The notes under the pieces are model-generated. The model ran no database searches. It saw nothing but the letters and a program-made list of their open reading frames with translations, and had not been told where the DNA came from. A stretch of DNA of 64,000 nucleotides. Source: Wyeomyia smithii. Taxonomy: Eukaryota > Arthropoda > Insecta > Diptera > Culicidae. Position 1 is the stretch's first letter. Each line of letters opens with the position of its first letter. Shown one piece after another: positions 33,533 through 44,399 of the stretch. Location of the stretch: the NCBI RefSeq assembly GCF_029784165.1, contig NC_073695.1:233556380-233620379 (forward strand). The letters run 5' to 3'. The position numbers and the translations under genes are program-made.

Positions 33533-35206
33533 TTGGGTACTTGGAACGTCCGATCTCTCAATGAACCGGCGCGGGCTGGCTTGCTTGCTCGAGAACTACA
33601 GCGGCAGGGAGTCGAAATTCCAGCGATTCAGGAGGTTCGGTGGCAAAATTCCGGAGTAAGGGAATTCCGTGCATTAGACCCTATTGCACGCACTTCTTTC
33701 AAGTACCACATCTACTACAGTGGCGGAAAAGCAGCGGAACGGGGCGTCGGTTTCGTAGTGCTGGGAAACCAGAAAACAAGAGTCATCCGGTGGAGGCCCG
33801 TAGATGACCGTATATGCGTGTTGAGGAATAAGGGCAAATTCTTCAACTACAGTTTAATCAACACCTACGCACCGACAAACGACAAATCCGATGAAGTCAA
33901 AGATGAGTTCTATGACAAGCTTGAGCGAATCTATGACGAGTGCCCAAAACACGACGTAAAAGTCGTCATCGGAGACGCAAACGCACAGGTTGGGAGGGAG
34001 GAATTCTTCCGTCCGGTCATTGAAAGGCATAGCCTCCACTCGTCAACCAATGAAAACGGCCTGAGGCTGATAAACTTTGCCGCGGCTAGAGGAATGGCCA
34101 TATGTAGCTCCTATTTTCCACGTTTGAATATTCGGAAACACACCTGGAGGCATCCAAATGGAGAAGCCTGCTCCCAGGTCGATCACGTACTGATTGACGG
34201 TCGGCACTTTTCGGATGTTACTGATGTTAGGTTTTTTCAGGGACCAAACATTGACTCTGACCATAATCTCGTCGTTTGTAAGATCCGCGCACGGTTGTCG
34301 AACGTGCTGAAATCTCGCACAGAGAGGACGACGCGTTTCAACATTCAGCGGTTGAAAGCTGATGGCGTGGCAGCAGAATACGCCAGGGAGCTGGATCAAC
34401 GGATCGCAGAACAGCAGGAGGAAGGAGTGGAAGACATAAATGGGCTGTGGAGCAGTATTCACGGCGCCATCGAAACGACTGCGAGAGAGGTGGTAGGTAC
34501 GATGCGTGGAAGACAGCCTAACGGCTGGTTCGATGTCGACTGCCAGAGAGCGACAGATGAGAAGAACCGTGCCAGGAGCCGCATGCTCACTGCGGCTACG
34601 CGTCAGAACAGAGAGAGGTACAGGGTGGCAAGACCTGCTGAAAATAGAACCCACCGTTGGAAGAAGCGCGAGTACGAGGAGCAGGTGCTCGCCAGCGCAG
34701 AGGACAGCTATGCTCAAAACGACGTGCGGAGATTCTATAGAACTGTCAACAGAGTCAGAAGCAGGAATTTCCCGGACAAGGACGGCAACCTGCTTATTGA
34801 TAAACCGACGGTTGCAGCCAGGTGGAAGGAGCATTTTCAGGCGCTATTGAACGGTGAGGAGCCGGATGAGCAGAGCAGGAACAGGATGACGATTATGAGT
34901 GACGAACAAGCTGTGGAGCCACCAACACGGGAGGAGGTGAAAAAGGCGGTTAATGAGCTGAAAAACGGCAAGGCCGCTGGGAAGGACGGTATCCCGGCCG
35001 AACTTCTAAAAGCGGGAAGCGAGCGGCGGTACTATGCGATCCACCAGATAATACTAAGGATCTGGGTGGATGAACAAATGCCGAACGACTGTTTGGAAGG
35101 CCTCATATGCCCTATCTATAAGAAGGGCCTACGATTGGATTGTGGCAACTATCGAGGGATAACGTTGCATATAAAGTGCTCTCCCGTATCCTGTTCTTCA
35201 GATTGA
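33533..35206 (+). pseudogene. endonuclease and N-terminal RT part of copy C
   Basis: The apurinic-type endonuclease occupies about residues 1-260. Motifs: GTWNVRSLNEPA (N-terminal strand), AIQEVRW (catalytic Glu), GVGFVVLG, INTYAPTNDKSDEV, VVIGDANAQVG (catalytic Asp), HVLIDGRHFSDV, and IDSDHNLVVCKI (catalytic Asp-His). Next come a helical linker and the start of RT (KNGKAAGKDGIPAELLKAGS, CPIYKKGLRLDCGNYRGITL). A small frameshift near 35164 ends this frame early. Start codon 33533 is the first ATG before the conserved TWNVRS. Confidence 0.9.
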
Positions 35207-36020
35207 GACCGTTAACGGAATCCTTTGTTGGCGAATACCAGGCTGGTTTTCGACAAGGGCGTTCCACGACGGATCAAATCTTCACCCTGCGACAGATCCT
35301 CGATAAGTTCCGGGAGTACAACTTACCGACTCACCATCTGTTTGTGGACTTCAAAGCGGCATACGACTCAGTGAAAAGAAACGAGCTGTGGCAGATCATG
35401 CTGGAACACGGTTTCCCTACGAAACTAATAAAGCTGCGTCGTATGACACTGGAGGGATCAAAATCGTGCGTGCAGATAGCTGGCGAGACATCAGCCGCGT
35501 TCGTAACGTTGGATGGACTGAAGCAGGGGGATGCGCTCTCCAACCTACTGTTTAACATCGCTCTTGAGGGTGCAGTACGAAGAGCAAACGTCGAAAGAAA
35601 CGGTACGATCATCACGAAGGAGGAGGAGGCCTTCGTACCTTTTAAGCGAAAAGCAGCGAGATTGGGACTTGTCATTAACTCTGCCAAAACGAAGTACATG
35701 GTAGCTGGTAGAGAGCGTGGGAGTCCCCGTGGTGTTGGTGCTGAGGTGGAGATAGATGGGGAACGATTTGAAGTGGTTGACGAATTCGTTTAACTTGGTA
35801 CGCTTGTTACATGTGACAACGATATGAGCCGTGAAGTGAAACGACGAGTTGCAGCTGCGAACAGGGCTTTCTACGCACTGCGTAACCAGCTAAGGTCCCG
35901 TAGTTTGCAAACTCGCACAAAACTAGCGCTGTATAGGACGCTGATACTCCCGGTGGCCCTTTACGGACATGAAGCATGGACGCTGAAGGAAGCTGATCGA
36001 CGAGTGCTCGGAGTTTTTTA
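35140..36020 (+). pseudogene. RT core of copy C, catalytic motif deleted
   Basis: Continues RT after the frameshift: AYKVLSRILFFRLRPL, GEYQAGFRQGRSTTDQIF, motif A FVDFKAAYDSVKRNELW, motif B GLKQGDALSNLLFNIAL. Then IITK is followed directly by EEEAFVPFKRKAARLGL, so the segment that carries the catalytic FADD box in copies B and D is missing. Stops at 35791 and 36018 interrupt the C-terminal part (LGTLVTCDNDMSREVKRRVA, LYGHEAWTLKEADRRVLG). The protein could not polymerise even if translated. Confidence 0.87.
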
Positions 36021-36121
36021 GCGTAAAGTTCTGCGATCGATACTTGGCGGTAAACTGGAAGATGGAGTGTGGCGCAGACGCATGAATCACGAGTTGTACC
36101 AGGTATACAAACATGCTGATA

Positions 36122-36929
36122 TGAGCCGTTGAGAGCAAAAGTGGTACATGTGCCATTTTGCACTTTTTGGGTTTTTTGCATAAATTGATGCAGAACGCAG
36201 TAATGTACTAGTATGTCCAAGAAAAACCGAGATCTGACAACCTAAACCAAAGTTATAGCCAAAACAATTTTTGGTAAATAACGTAATCACCATTTCGTTG
36301 AGAGCAAAAGTGGTACATGTCCAGTCTGTGCATGTTAGATGAATTGTAAGTCGAGGATCTTAGGATATAAAACAATCATGTCTTCAGCAAAGTTGGTCAA
36401 GTGATTGAGTACTTTCAGATGAAGATCTGTCTGCTTTGGAAATTTCTCACTACGTGGCGCCATCTATTTCAGTATCAAATCGTATGCTGTTACCAAATAC
36501 ATATACACTAGCGCCACGAAGAGACAGAGTTCCTTAACAAACAGATCATCATTCAATAGTACTCAATCACTTGGACAACTCTGCTGAAGACATGAATGTT
36601 CTATGTCTTCAGATTAGAGAGCTATAATGCATCATTCATGCTCACACAGGACATGTACCACTTTTACTCTCAACGTTTTCTGGTTGTCATTATTTTTCCC
36701 ATAGAACAAAAATGGTACATGTTTTTCCATTGAAGTTTGTATAAGTTTCTCAACCTTAACTCGTTATGTTTTCATGTTCCGTCTTTTGAAACCTTTCCAG
36801 CAATGATTTAGTGCAGTTATGTTGGAAAAAATTGTTGAAAATAATTAACTAATTGAGTGTTTTCGGTTATCGCGTCTCCTGAAAAATTTACCTAATGGCA
36901 CATGTACCACTTTTGCTCTCAACGGCTCA
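36122..36929. mobile_element. 808-bp TA-flanked palindromic MITE inside copy C
   Basis: Perfect 36-bp terminal inverted repeats begin TGAGCCGTTGAGAGCAAAAG. TA is duplicated at 36120-36121 and 36930-36931. Inner copies of the terminal motif lie at 36296-36320 (direct) and 36651-36675 (inverted). The two halves can be aligned as imperfect reverse complements up to a centre near 36490 (for example TCTTCAGCAAAGTTG at 36379 against CAACTCTGCTGAAGA at 36576). No coding sequence. TA duplication suggests Tc1/mariner-type mobilisation. Confidence 0.9.
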
Positions 36930-37209
36930 TATAGTGAAGGTAATACAGCGGGGCAGGCTTCAGTGGGCTGGACATGTAGCCACGATGCCTGACGAGAGAG
37001 CCGCCAAAACTGTCTTCAGTAGAGAACCAGGAAGAGGCCGTCGACTCCGTGGTAGGCCTCGCACGCGATGGATGTGCGCGGTGGAAGAAGATGCACGATC
37101 TGCTGGTGTATGGGGAGACTGGAGAACGCTCAGACAGAAGAAGCTGGGCATCGCTAATTCGTTCGGCCCTAGACCGGTGAACGGTCCGTTAGCCAAAAAA
37201 GTAAAGTAA
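36930..37209 (+). pseudogene. C-terminal tail of copy C ORF after the MITE
   Basis: Resumes at the MITE's right end with IVKVIQRGRLQWAGHVATMP, RLRGRPRTRWM and DWRTLRQKKLGIANSFGP. It stops at 37207 next to the 3' tail. The upstream part of the same block (WRRRMNHELYQVY) ends at the MITE's left end. Removing the MITE and one TA rejoins the two sides in frame. Confidence 0.85.
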
Positions 37210-37225
37210 AGTAAGTAATCGACAA

Positions 37226-40200
37226 ATTTATTTGAACACTTATATTGCAATTAAGAGCAACAAAAAATGAAGTTAAAGCTTGGGTATGAATAATCTTACC
37301 AGCGTAACAGCAAGATTCATCTGTTTTAGAATTGTTTCATTTATTGTAAAAAAAAAAAATTAGAAGCCTCCGAAATTGGTTATAGAAATTGGCGAAAACA
37401 AAGTCAAGTTATAAACCTAATATAGTAGTGTCAGTATAATCAAGTTTGCTTCATGAGTCAGCTATGATGATATTGAGGTTTCCTCATAAATTAAAAAATT
37501 GATCCGTGAATCTCAAAGTAGACCATTGTTCATCATTGTTTTGTAAAGTAAACTATAAATTAAATTTGACAAAGGTTGCATTCATAAAACAAACATTGAA
37601 AACTTCAACATTTCAAGGTTATCTACAACAAACTATAGCCCGTTCCTCTCTCTTCTTCCGACCCACCGAAACTCAACGCCGAAAAAAATCGATCGAACGA
37701 TGAAAGCATCCCGATAGAAATGTTAAACACACAAACAACGCGGACGCGATCGGAACGAAGCAACGAAAACTGCAACATGCTGCGATATTTGAGAATTCTA
37801 AGCAGTAAAAAAAAAGAACAACAAACCAACATAACGCCATCATCGGGAGCGATTCTCGGGTTCTCGCTTGCCGCGAGCAGAAGTGGAATGCAGCTGCGGA
37901 CCTGTCGGAGCTCTTTGAAGGCCCGACCAAAGAAAAACCGATTGAATTATCAAAAAAAAAAAAAAAAAAAAAACGAAACGCGCGCGTTCCCCTCATGTCA
38001 TCCGTCGTTAGAATTGTATCAAAGTTTGTATTTTTTGCTGTTGTTTGCCAAATATTCCAGTTGCTGTTGGGAACCGGTTTCGGCGCGTATGCATCGTGCG
38101 GAGACCCACCGCCATGCCACACTCTGTAGAAATAAGAGCAGTCGAGTGGTGCAGCTCATTTCTCCAAACGCCAATCCTTCTGAGAAACTGATTTGTGTTT
38201 CCAAAACGTGCACCAGTAGCGTAGCTGGTGAGAAAAAATTTTGGGATGGAATTTCTGTACAAGTCAAATATTCCTTTCTACATTCATGGAGCAGCAAGGC
38301 GCATTACGTCATAGCGCAGTAATGTGCATCCGATCGCTGCCCTGTGTTCGAATGCCGATCAACCCGCACGGCTGCTGCTGATCGAGCCCAATTGAAAACC
38401 AATTGAGAACATTGTTGTTCGGTTTGGGGCGGCATTGCTCACAGGGACAACGGTTTTCTCACGATGCTCCTCGGTGGTCATCGTGTCAGCGCCATCCAGC
38501 CAGACCCGGCTTCGGAATGCACTTCTCTTGCACCGCCAACCACAGCCCCGAAGTCGAAGAGCTAGAAGCCAGAGCCAAGGGGCTCGCTGATGACCATTTG
38601 ATTGGCCTTGATCCTTGACCTTTTTCGGCGAAAACGAACGCGCGGTTGCAAACGAAAAGGAAAACATTTCAAGAGCACGGTCGGGGACAATAAACGTTAT
38701 TCGATGAGCGATGGCAGAACAGGCGGAATGAAGCTCAATTAAATTAAAATTAATTTTTGTGTTTTGGATTGCCCACAACGACGATGCAGGCTGACTGCAG
38801 GAGAGCGTCCAGCGAAATTGACTGATTGTTTTGATATTTCGTGGTTGAATTCTTCGTTGCAAATAAGTCAGATGAAAATAACATTTTTTTATAACTCAAG
38901 TTGTGCTGAAAGCAAAAACGAATCCTCATACTTTTTTTCTCGACGTATCCAAAATAATTTATGACTGCACTCAACTGTTTGGCTGTCGCGTACGACCAGG
39001 GTTTTCCATTTCCGACCCCCGTATTTTTGTTCACTCCAAATTACTACCACCCTTAGCATCATTTTCAATTCAGCCCAATCCAACCATTCCATTCTACGCC
39101 GTATTCAACTTCACATACACTCAAGATGACTTGCTTCCGGCAGCGAGCTGCTCATCTTCTTCCCCTCCCCCTACATCACGCGTTCCAAGTTGAAGCTCTT
39201 CCGGAAAAACGTCCAGTAACAGCAGCAGGATGGATTCATTGCAGGGAGTTCCTGCAAGTGCTTCTACTGGCTGGTTTTTCCAATGCAAGACACTTGAAAA
39301 AGGCACCAGAGTTTATGCGACAGACAAAACTTAAAGATCCGGGAAAAAACGCAGCTTTCCTCAGGAGGGTACGACGCACAGGTTGCCGAGGGGTGTTTCG
39401 CTCTCTTGAGGATGGAAATTGAAATTGATATCCTACTCCGGGGGTTTTTATTGTACTTTCTCACGCTTCGTGTGGATTCAATTAGCGAGTGATTCGAGAT
39501 CCTTTGTTTTGCCCCATACGTACGTACTTGAGCATTACTTTCGCTTTCACCACTCTAGACGGGAGGGCGGAGAAATGTTTTCTTTACACGGATTGTTTGA
39601 CATTCTTCTCAAGAGGTTTTGACCGTCGTGTCTGTTGCAAACGCAACACTCGGTAGGGATGAGTAGAGTTCAGGGTAGAAAAAGTTGTTATCGAGCGTTT
39701 ATAGCTTCATAAAGCGAGCGCAGCAACATCTAGAACAGAACCCTGAGTTCTTGCATTCTTCAAGAAGTGATTTACAGCCCTGAAAGGTGTTTCATATGGT
39801 CAACTTCGCCACGCGCCAGAAGAAAATGATCTACTTAGAACAGAGGATGAGAAAACGCCGTTTACGAACGCCGTCCGACTGTCAGGAAACAAAAAATTTA
39901 TGGCGAATTGGATCGCTGGGAGAGGTTCTTACTTCTGGTGGTCCAGACATGATTGCCTCGCTTGGAAGACTAACTCATTTGCAATAATGTCGACCAGAGT
40001 CGAATTGCCACGGGAGCTGGAATAGCACAGACACTGGCGCGGCGGTAGACCAGAACACTATAAATCATACCGTGCCACCCAAGCGAGACAGAGCACTAGG
40101 CTAACAAGCAAACGAAAGAATTTGTATTACTGTCCGAGAGTTGTGAAAATGTTTTTGTGACAAACATTTAGTAAGAGAAGCGAAACAGCACTTCGCTTAC

Positions 40201-40819
40201 CATTGAATTCATAATATTAAAATTCGATAATAATAACAATAACATTAATCGAAAATAATCGATATTCGCCATCACCACATACTAGGCTCAAATCAATGAC
40301 TCTAGGAGATAAGGTTCCGAGTCCATTAGGATTTGGACACCATAATACGCTGTTGGTTGCACGACAGTGCAAACCATTTATATTCTAATCGAAACCCTAT
40401 GCAAACTAAACAAGCACATAAAAAGAGAAAAATAAGTTCGATATCACACATGGAAGCTAATTTCGTTCTCACATCTTGGAAGCCACCATCGAATTAAGTC
40501 ATCGTATTATGTTAATCTAAAAAAAATCTGAACACTGTTGCTGTTCGGTTCGTTTCGACAAATGAAGCGATATCAGTCGATGTTGATGGCCAACGTCCCA
40601 CTCAAAACCGCTCCGTAATGTGCAGCACGAATGGTGGAGCCGTTTACTCAGAACTTTTGGGTCAGTTTCCGATCCAAAAATATGTTTTTACGCAGCACAG
40701 GTTGGTAGAACATTTGAATGTGTTCCTTAACTCTTTCAGCAGATTAAATTTAACTTGTCGCTTTAAATTTTAATGTAGCGGCGTCATTCTCCAAAGAAAA
40801 TGATAAACATAGCATAACA
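37226..40819. other. unassigned, mostly single-copy
   Basis: About 3.6 kb with balanced composition and no transposon landmarks apart from a 22-nt A run at 37952-37973. Longer frames (37720-38322 plus, 38359-38862 minus) overlap each other on opposite strands and contain no recognisable domain. An ATF/CRE-like TTACGTCA lies at 38304-38311. It may include exon or promoter sequence of a host gene, but nothing can be called. Confidence 0.35.
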
Positions 40820-42828
40820 CAGTACTGGACAAAAAAAAGTACGCACCTGTGATATGTTCAAACTTTCTTGATTTAGGTAGAATCTAAGGCAGATGGATAA
40901 TCAAAGTGTTCTAACAAAAGACAGTACTGGAGGTGTACTTTCGAAAAATGTTAGATAAAGCGACATGAGAACGACATATAAACATAAAAAGAGCTTATAT
41001 TTGGAAATTGTCATTTTTCTTGTGGACAAAAAAAGTACGCATTATAGTGATTCAACGTTCAAACTGATTTTTCTTTATTTTAGTATTTAGTTTGGCCACC
41101 TTTAGCTTCAATCACGGATTGCAGGCGTCGAGGCATACTTTCAACGAGGTTTTTAATATGTTGGGAGTCGATATTTGTCCAAGCTTTTTCCAAAGCTTCA
41201 AACAGTTTGTCGCGGTTGTTGACACCTCCCTTGTCGACATTTTGATCCAAAATCGACCACAAATTTTCTAACGGATTCTAACGGGCTTTGTGATGGCCAT
41301 TCCAATAGCTTGATACGCGAAGCACGGAAATACGCAGTGGTTTAGTGGTCGGTATGCTTAGGATCATTGTCTTTTTGAAAAGTGAACTTCTTCTCTAAGC
41401 CAACCTTTCGCGCCGACTCTGTAAGATTTCTCTTTAAAATGCTGATGTAATAGTCTGCCGTCATTATGCCATCAATTTTCTCAATATTACCAACACCCGA
41501 CCAAGCAAAGCACCTCCACACCATGATATTGCCACCTCCGTGCTTGACCGTCTTCTGAATATTTTTATCGGCAAGTTTCTCACCAGGTTTCGTCCAAACT
41601 CGTGCTCGTTGTTTGTGGCCAAAGAGTTCAAATTTACTTTCATCGCTCCAGATAACCTGTTTCCAGAACTCTATCGGCTTGTCGATGTATTTTTGAGCGA
41701 ATTTGAGGCGTTTGGTCCTGCAGAAATAAACCTCAGCCAAAAATGTATGCTGAATACGAAGTAAACAAACCTGTTAACCTTTCGATTCAAAGGTCGTCGT
41801 TGGGCAAATCCACTCTTATAACCCATTTCCTGTAGGCGCACAGTTCGCTCAGAGATATTTAAATCAGCATTTCCACGAATCACTCGGCTGGTAGCGAAAG
41901 GATTTTTTGCCACTTCTCGAGAAATTCGGCGATCATCGCTAGTTGTAGCTTTCCGCTTCCTTCCTCTACCGGTCCGATCGGCTACGCTTCCAATTTCTCC
42001 ATGCTTTGTGCATATTTTTCGTGCTCCTGCTTCACTTAAATCGTATTTTCGAGCAATTTCTCTATAAGAAAGACCTTCCTGACGGTTGTTAACTATAAGT
42101 TCACGAATATCTACGGAAATTTGCTTTTTCCCCATCTTATCCGATTGTACCGCGCACTAATAATGATAAACAAATAATCAAACACATTGTTTCGACGTTT
42201 CTCTGCAGTAATCGGAATCTTATTGGACTTACGAGGAGTAGGACGCAATAAAAAATAAATTATCTGAGCTGAGAAATAGTAAACTGATGATGACATAAAG
42301 AATGCGTACTTTATTTTGACCAAGCGAAAATAGAGCTTAATTACAATTATGCTGAAATGTGAATTTATTATGCAATTCTTTGACAAAATTATTATACCAA
42401 TCGTTAGTATATTAGAAATACTACAACTTATCCGAATTCATCGAGTTCATATACACAGTAAAAAAATAATACATTTCTTAAATGCACATAAATGGAGCAT
42501 TGGAAACCACGTAATATTCCGTGTGGCATTATATCCACATGCAAAGTAAATGAATATATTGTGAATTTGCATACAAATTAATATTCGAAGCTTTAAGTTT
42601 ATATCAATTAACGTACAGATTTACATGTCTTAAAGTGATTCTGTATTGTACATTATTTACGGTGTGAAATTGTATATGTTTTTCACTTTATGTGCTAGAA
42701 ATCGTTATGTGCTTTCATTTGTATTAGTTGTAAATTTCATTTTTTGGTACTGTGTACCATATATTAAAAAATATACAGGGAGTTCAACATTAGGATAGTG
42801 GGTGCGTACTTATTTTTGTCCAGTACTG
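40820..42828 (-). mobile_element. Tc1-like DNA transposon with IR/DR-type ends
   Basis: Terminal inverted repeats start CAGTACTGGACAAAAA (40820) and end with the complement at 42828. A second copy of the end motif (GGACAAAAAAAGTACGCA) lies inside the left arm at about 41023. Another (TGCGTACTTTATTTTGAC) lies inside the right arm at about 42303. This gives outer and inner repeats on both sides, as in IR/DR-type Tc1 relatives. The flanks are not TA; AACA is present on both sides (40816-40819, 42829-42832). One transposase gene on minus. Confidence 0.88.
41080..42135 (-). pseudogene. Tc1-like DDE transposase with a 53-nt intron
   Basis: Cuts and reinserts the transposon. The N-terminal paired-type helix-turn-helix region (MGKKQISVDIRELIV, GLSYREIARKYDLSEAGARK) is followed by GRGRKR and TSRVIRGNADLNISERTVR. 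Then come FWKQVIWSDESKFELFGHK (first Asp), GGGNIMVWRCFAWSG, FTFQKDNDPKHT (second Asp), LLEWPSQSP and ENLWSILDQN (third, Glu). A 53-nt intron (41718-41770) with CAG|GTTTGT and TTTCTGCAG ends joins NR to TKRLKFAQKY in frame. Damage is small: a stop right after KHTDH (about 41340) and a short frameshift before ENLW. About 345 codons, normal for Tc1. Confidence 0.87.
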
Positions 42829-42832
42829 AACA

Positions 42833-43199
42833 GCTTCTTTTAGTGAAACAAATAATTTAGAAACAGAATTGGTTTTATAAGCTATTATCAACTGAATCTT
42901 ACATAGAAGTAGCTTGAATAAGCTCGTACTAACATGAATAGATAATCTAGGATACCCAAGTAATTTATCAAGTTAAGATATTCCGATTCACAGAAAAATC
43001 TTACCTACGGAAAAATTGAATCACCGCGTTACAAGAGAAACTTTACAAAATAGTGTCACAAATTTTGATGTTTGAACTTTAAGCTCAGTTTATGCTCAAA
43101 ATTCCGTGTGTCTTAGTGATTCTCACAGGGTTCAATGGTGTCGTGGTGAGCCTCACAGGGACGGGTCGCAGGTTGAGGATAGCGAAACGACCTCCAGAT
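42833..43199. other. unassigned
   Basis: AT-rich spacer between the Tc1-like element and copy D. No feature seen. Confidence 0.35.
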
Positions 43200-43577
43200 A
43201 TGGAGGTTAGATGTGAATATAAGAATAAATACCCTCGAACAAGCAGCAGGAGTTAGTTAGGGTCAGGAGATGCGTAGTGGGCTCTACACAATCCGACTCC
43301 TGAGAGGTGAGTCGACGTATAAGCGTCTTAGCCCAAGAACCTGGTGCGCCTGTTTTCCAGGAGAAGCGGCCCAAACAGCGTCTGTACTCCAGAGGAGCGG
43401 CTGAAGTAAGAAATGCGGTGTCTCGTCAGCTACACCCAAGACGGCAGCTCCGTAACGAGACTAGCCACCCTAGTAAGGTGACTTCGCAAAAAACACTTTA
43501 CTAAGAATATTCAAGAAGTAGAAACGGATCGGAACAATCCGCAACGACCTAGGCAACGAATAAAGGACACCGATTGG

Positions 43578-44210
43578 AAACGCGGAACATGCAACTGTAG
43601 ATCGCTGAACATCCCGGGTGGCGACAGGATCCTACTGGATCAGCTGGAAGCCCGTCACTTCGATATCGTAGCGCTGTAGGAACTTTGCCGGAAAGGTGAA
43701 AATGTACAGAGGATGTATGGCCGCAGGGCCCAGTACTATCAGAGCGCCTCACAACGGTAGGATGCAAAGTCGTGTGATCAAGTGGCAGGCGATAAGCGAC
43801 AGGATGTATGTATTGAGAATTGAAGGCCGGTTCTACAATTACTCCATCATCAATGTGCACTACCCGCATGAAGGAAGACCCGATGTTGAAAACGGAAGCC
43901 TTCTACGCACAGCTGAAAAACGTCTACGACAGCTGCTCGCGGTGGGACATCAAGACCGAGACGAACAACAACGGCCAAAGATGCGTAAACTTTGGAGCTT
44001 CCCGTGGATTGGTAGTCCGAAGTACATTGTTCCTCCGCACGGACATCCACAAAGCCACTTGAAAACCACTTGACCAACAGACAACAAACCAAGTTGACCA
44101 CGTGCTCATCGAAGGACGGTTTTTCTCGGACATCAACAACATACGCACCTACCGAGGTACGGGCATTGACTCGGACCACTACTTAGTGGTGGTTTGTATG
44201 CACTTGAAAC
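43578..44210 (+). pseudogene. degraded endonuclease of copy D
   Basis: Begins GTCNCRSLNIPGGDR where related copies have a TWN motif, so the conserved Trp is lost. It ends one block at IVALstopE in place of ALQE. Later blocks in shifting frames: RFYNYSIINVHYPHEGRPD, QRCVNFGASRGLVVRSTLF, HVLIEGRFFSDINNIR and IDSDHYLVVV. The central GD-NAQVG block is lost. Inactive. Confidence 0.8.
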
Positions 44211-44399
44211 TGTCGACTGTCTATCAGTCACGACAGAGCCAATCCCCGTGGCTCAACATCAAGCAGCTACGGAACGCGCAAGCTGCCGAAGTCTACGCGC
44301 AATGGCTTGAAGCGGCACTACCCAGGCTGGGAGAGAGGAGTTCGGCGCAGCTTCTTTCGAGGATGGCTGGATCAGGATTCGCACGGCCATCAGGGAATT

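Larger units (their letters stand above)
33137..37217 (+). mobile_element. full-length RTE-like non-LTR retrotransposon (copy C)
   Basis: About 4.08 kb including an 808-bp MITE, so about 3.27 kb of element, normal for RTE-type elements. It has a 5' untranslated region 33137-33530, an endonuclease-RT reading frame, and a 3' tail of short AAGT-type repeats (37199-37217). The sequence ATCGACAA flanks both ends (33129-33136 and 37218-37225), a likely target duplication. Orientation is plus. Confidence 0.85.

Noticed and set aside
37720..38322. 200-residue plus-strand frame
   Set aside because: No recognisable domain, contains a long Lys run from the A22 tract, and is opposed by similar frames on minus.
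38359..38862. 167-residue minus-strand frame
   Set aside because: No motif, no coding-like pattern, and overlaps plus-strand frames of similar quality.
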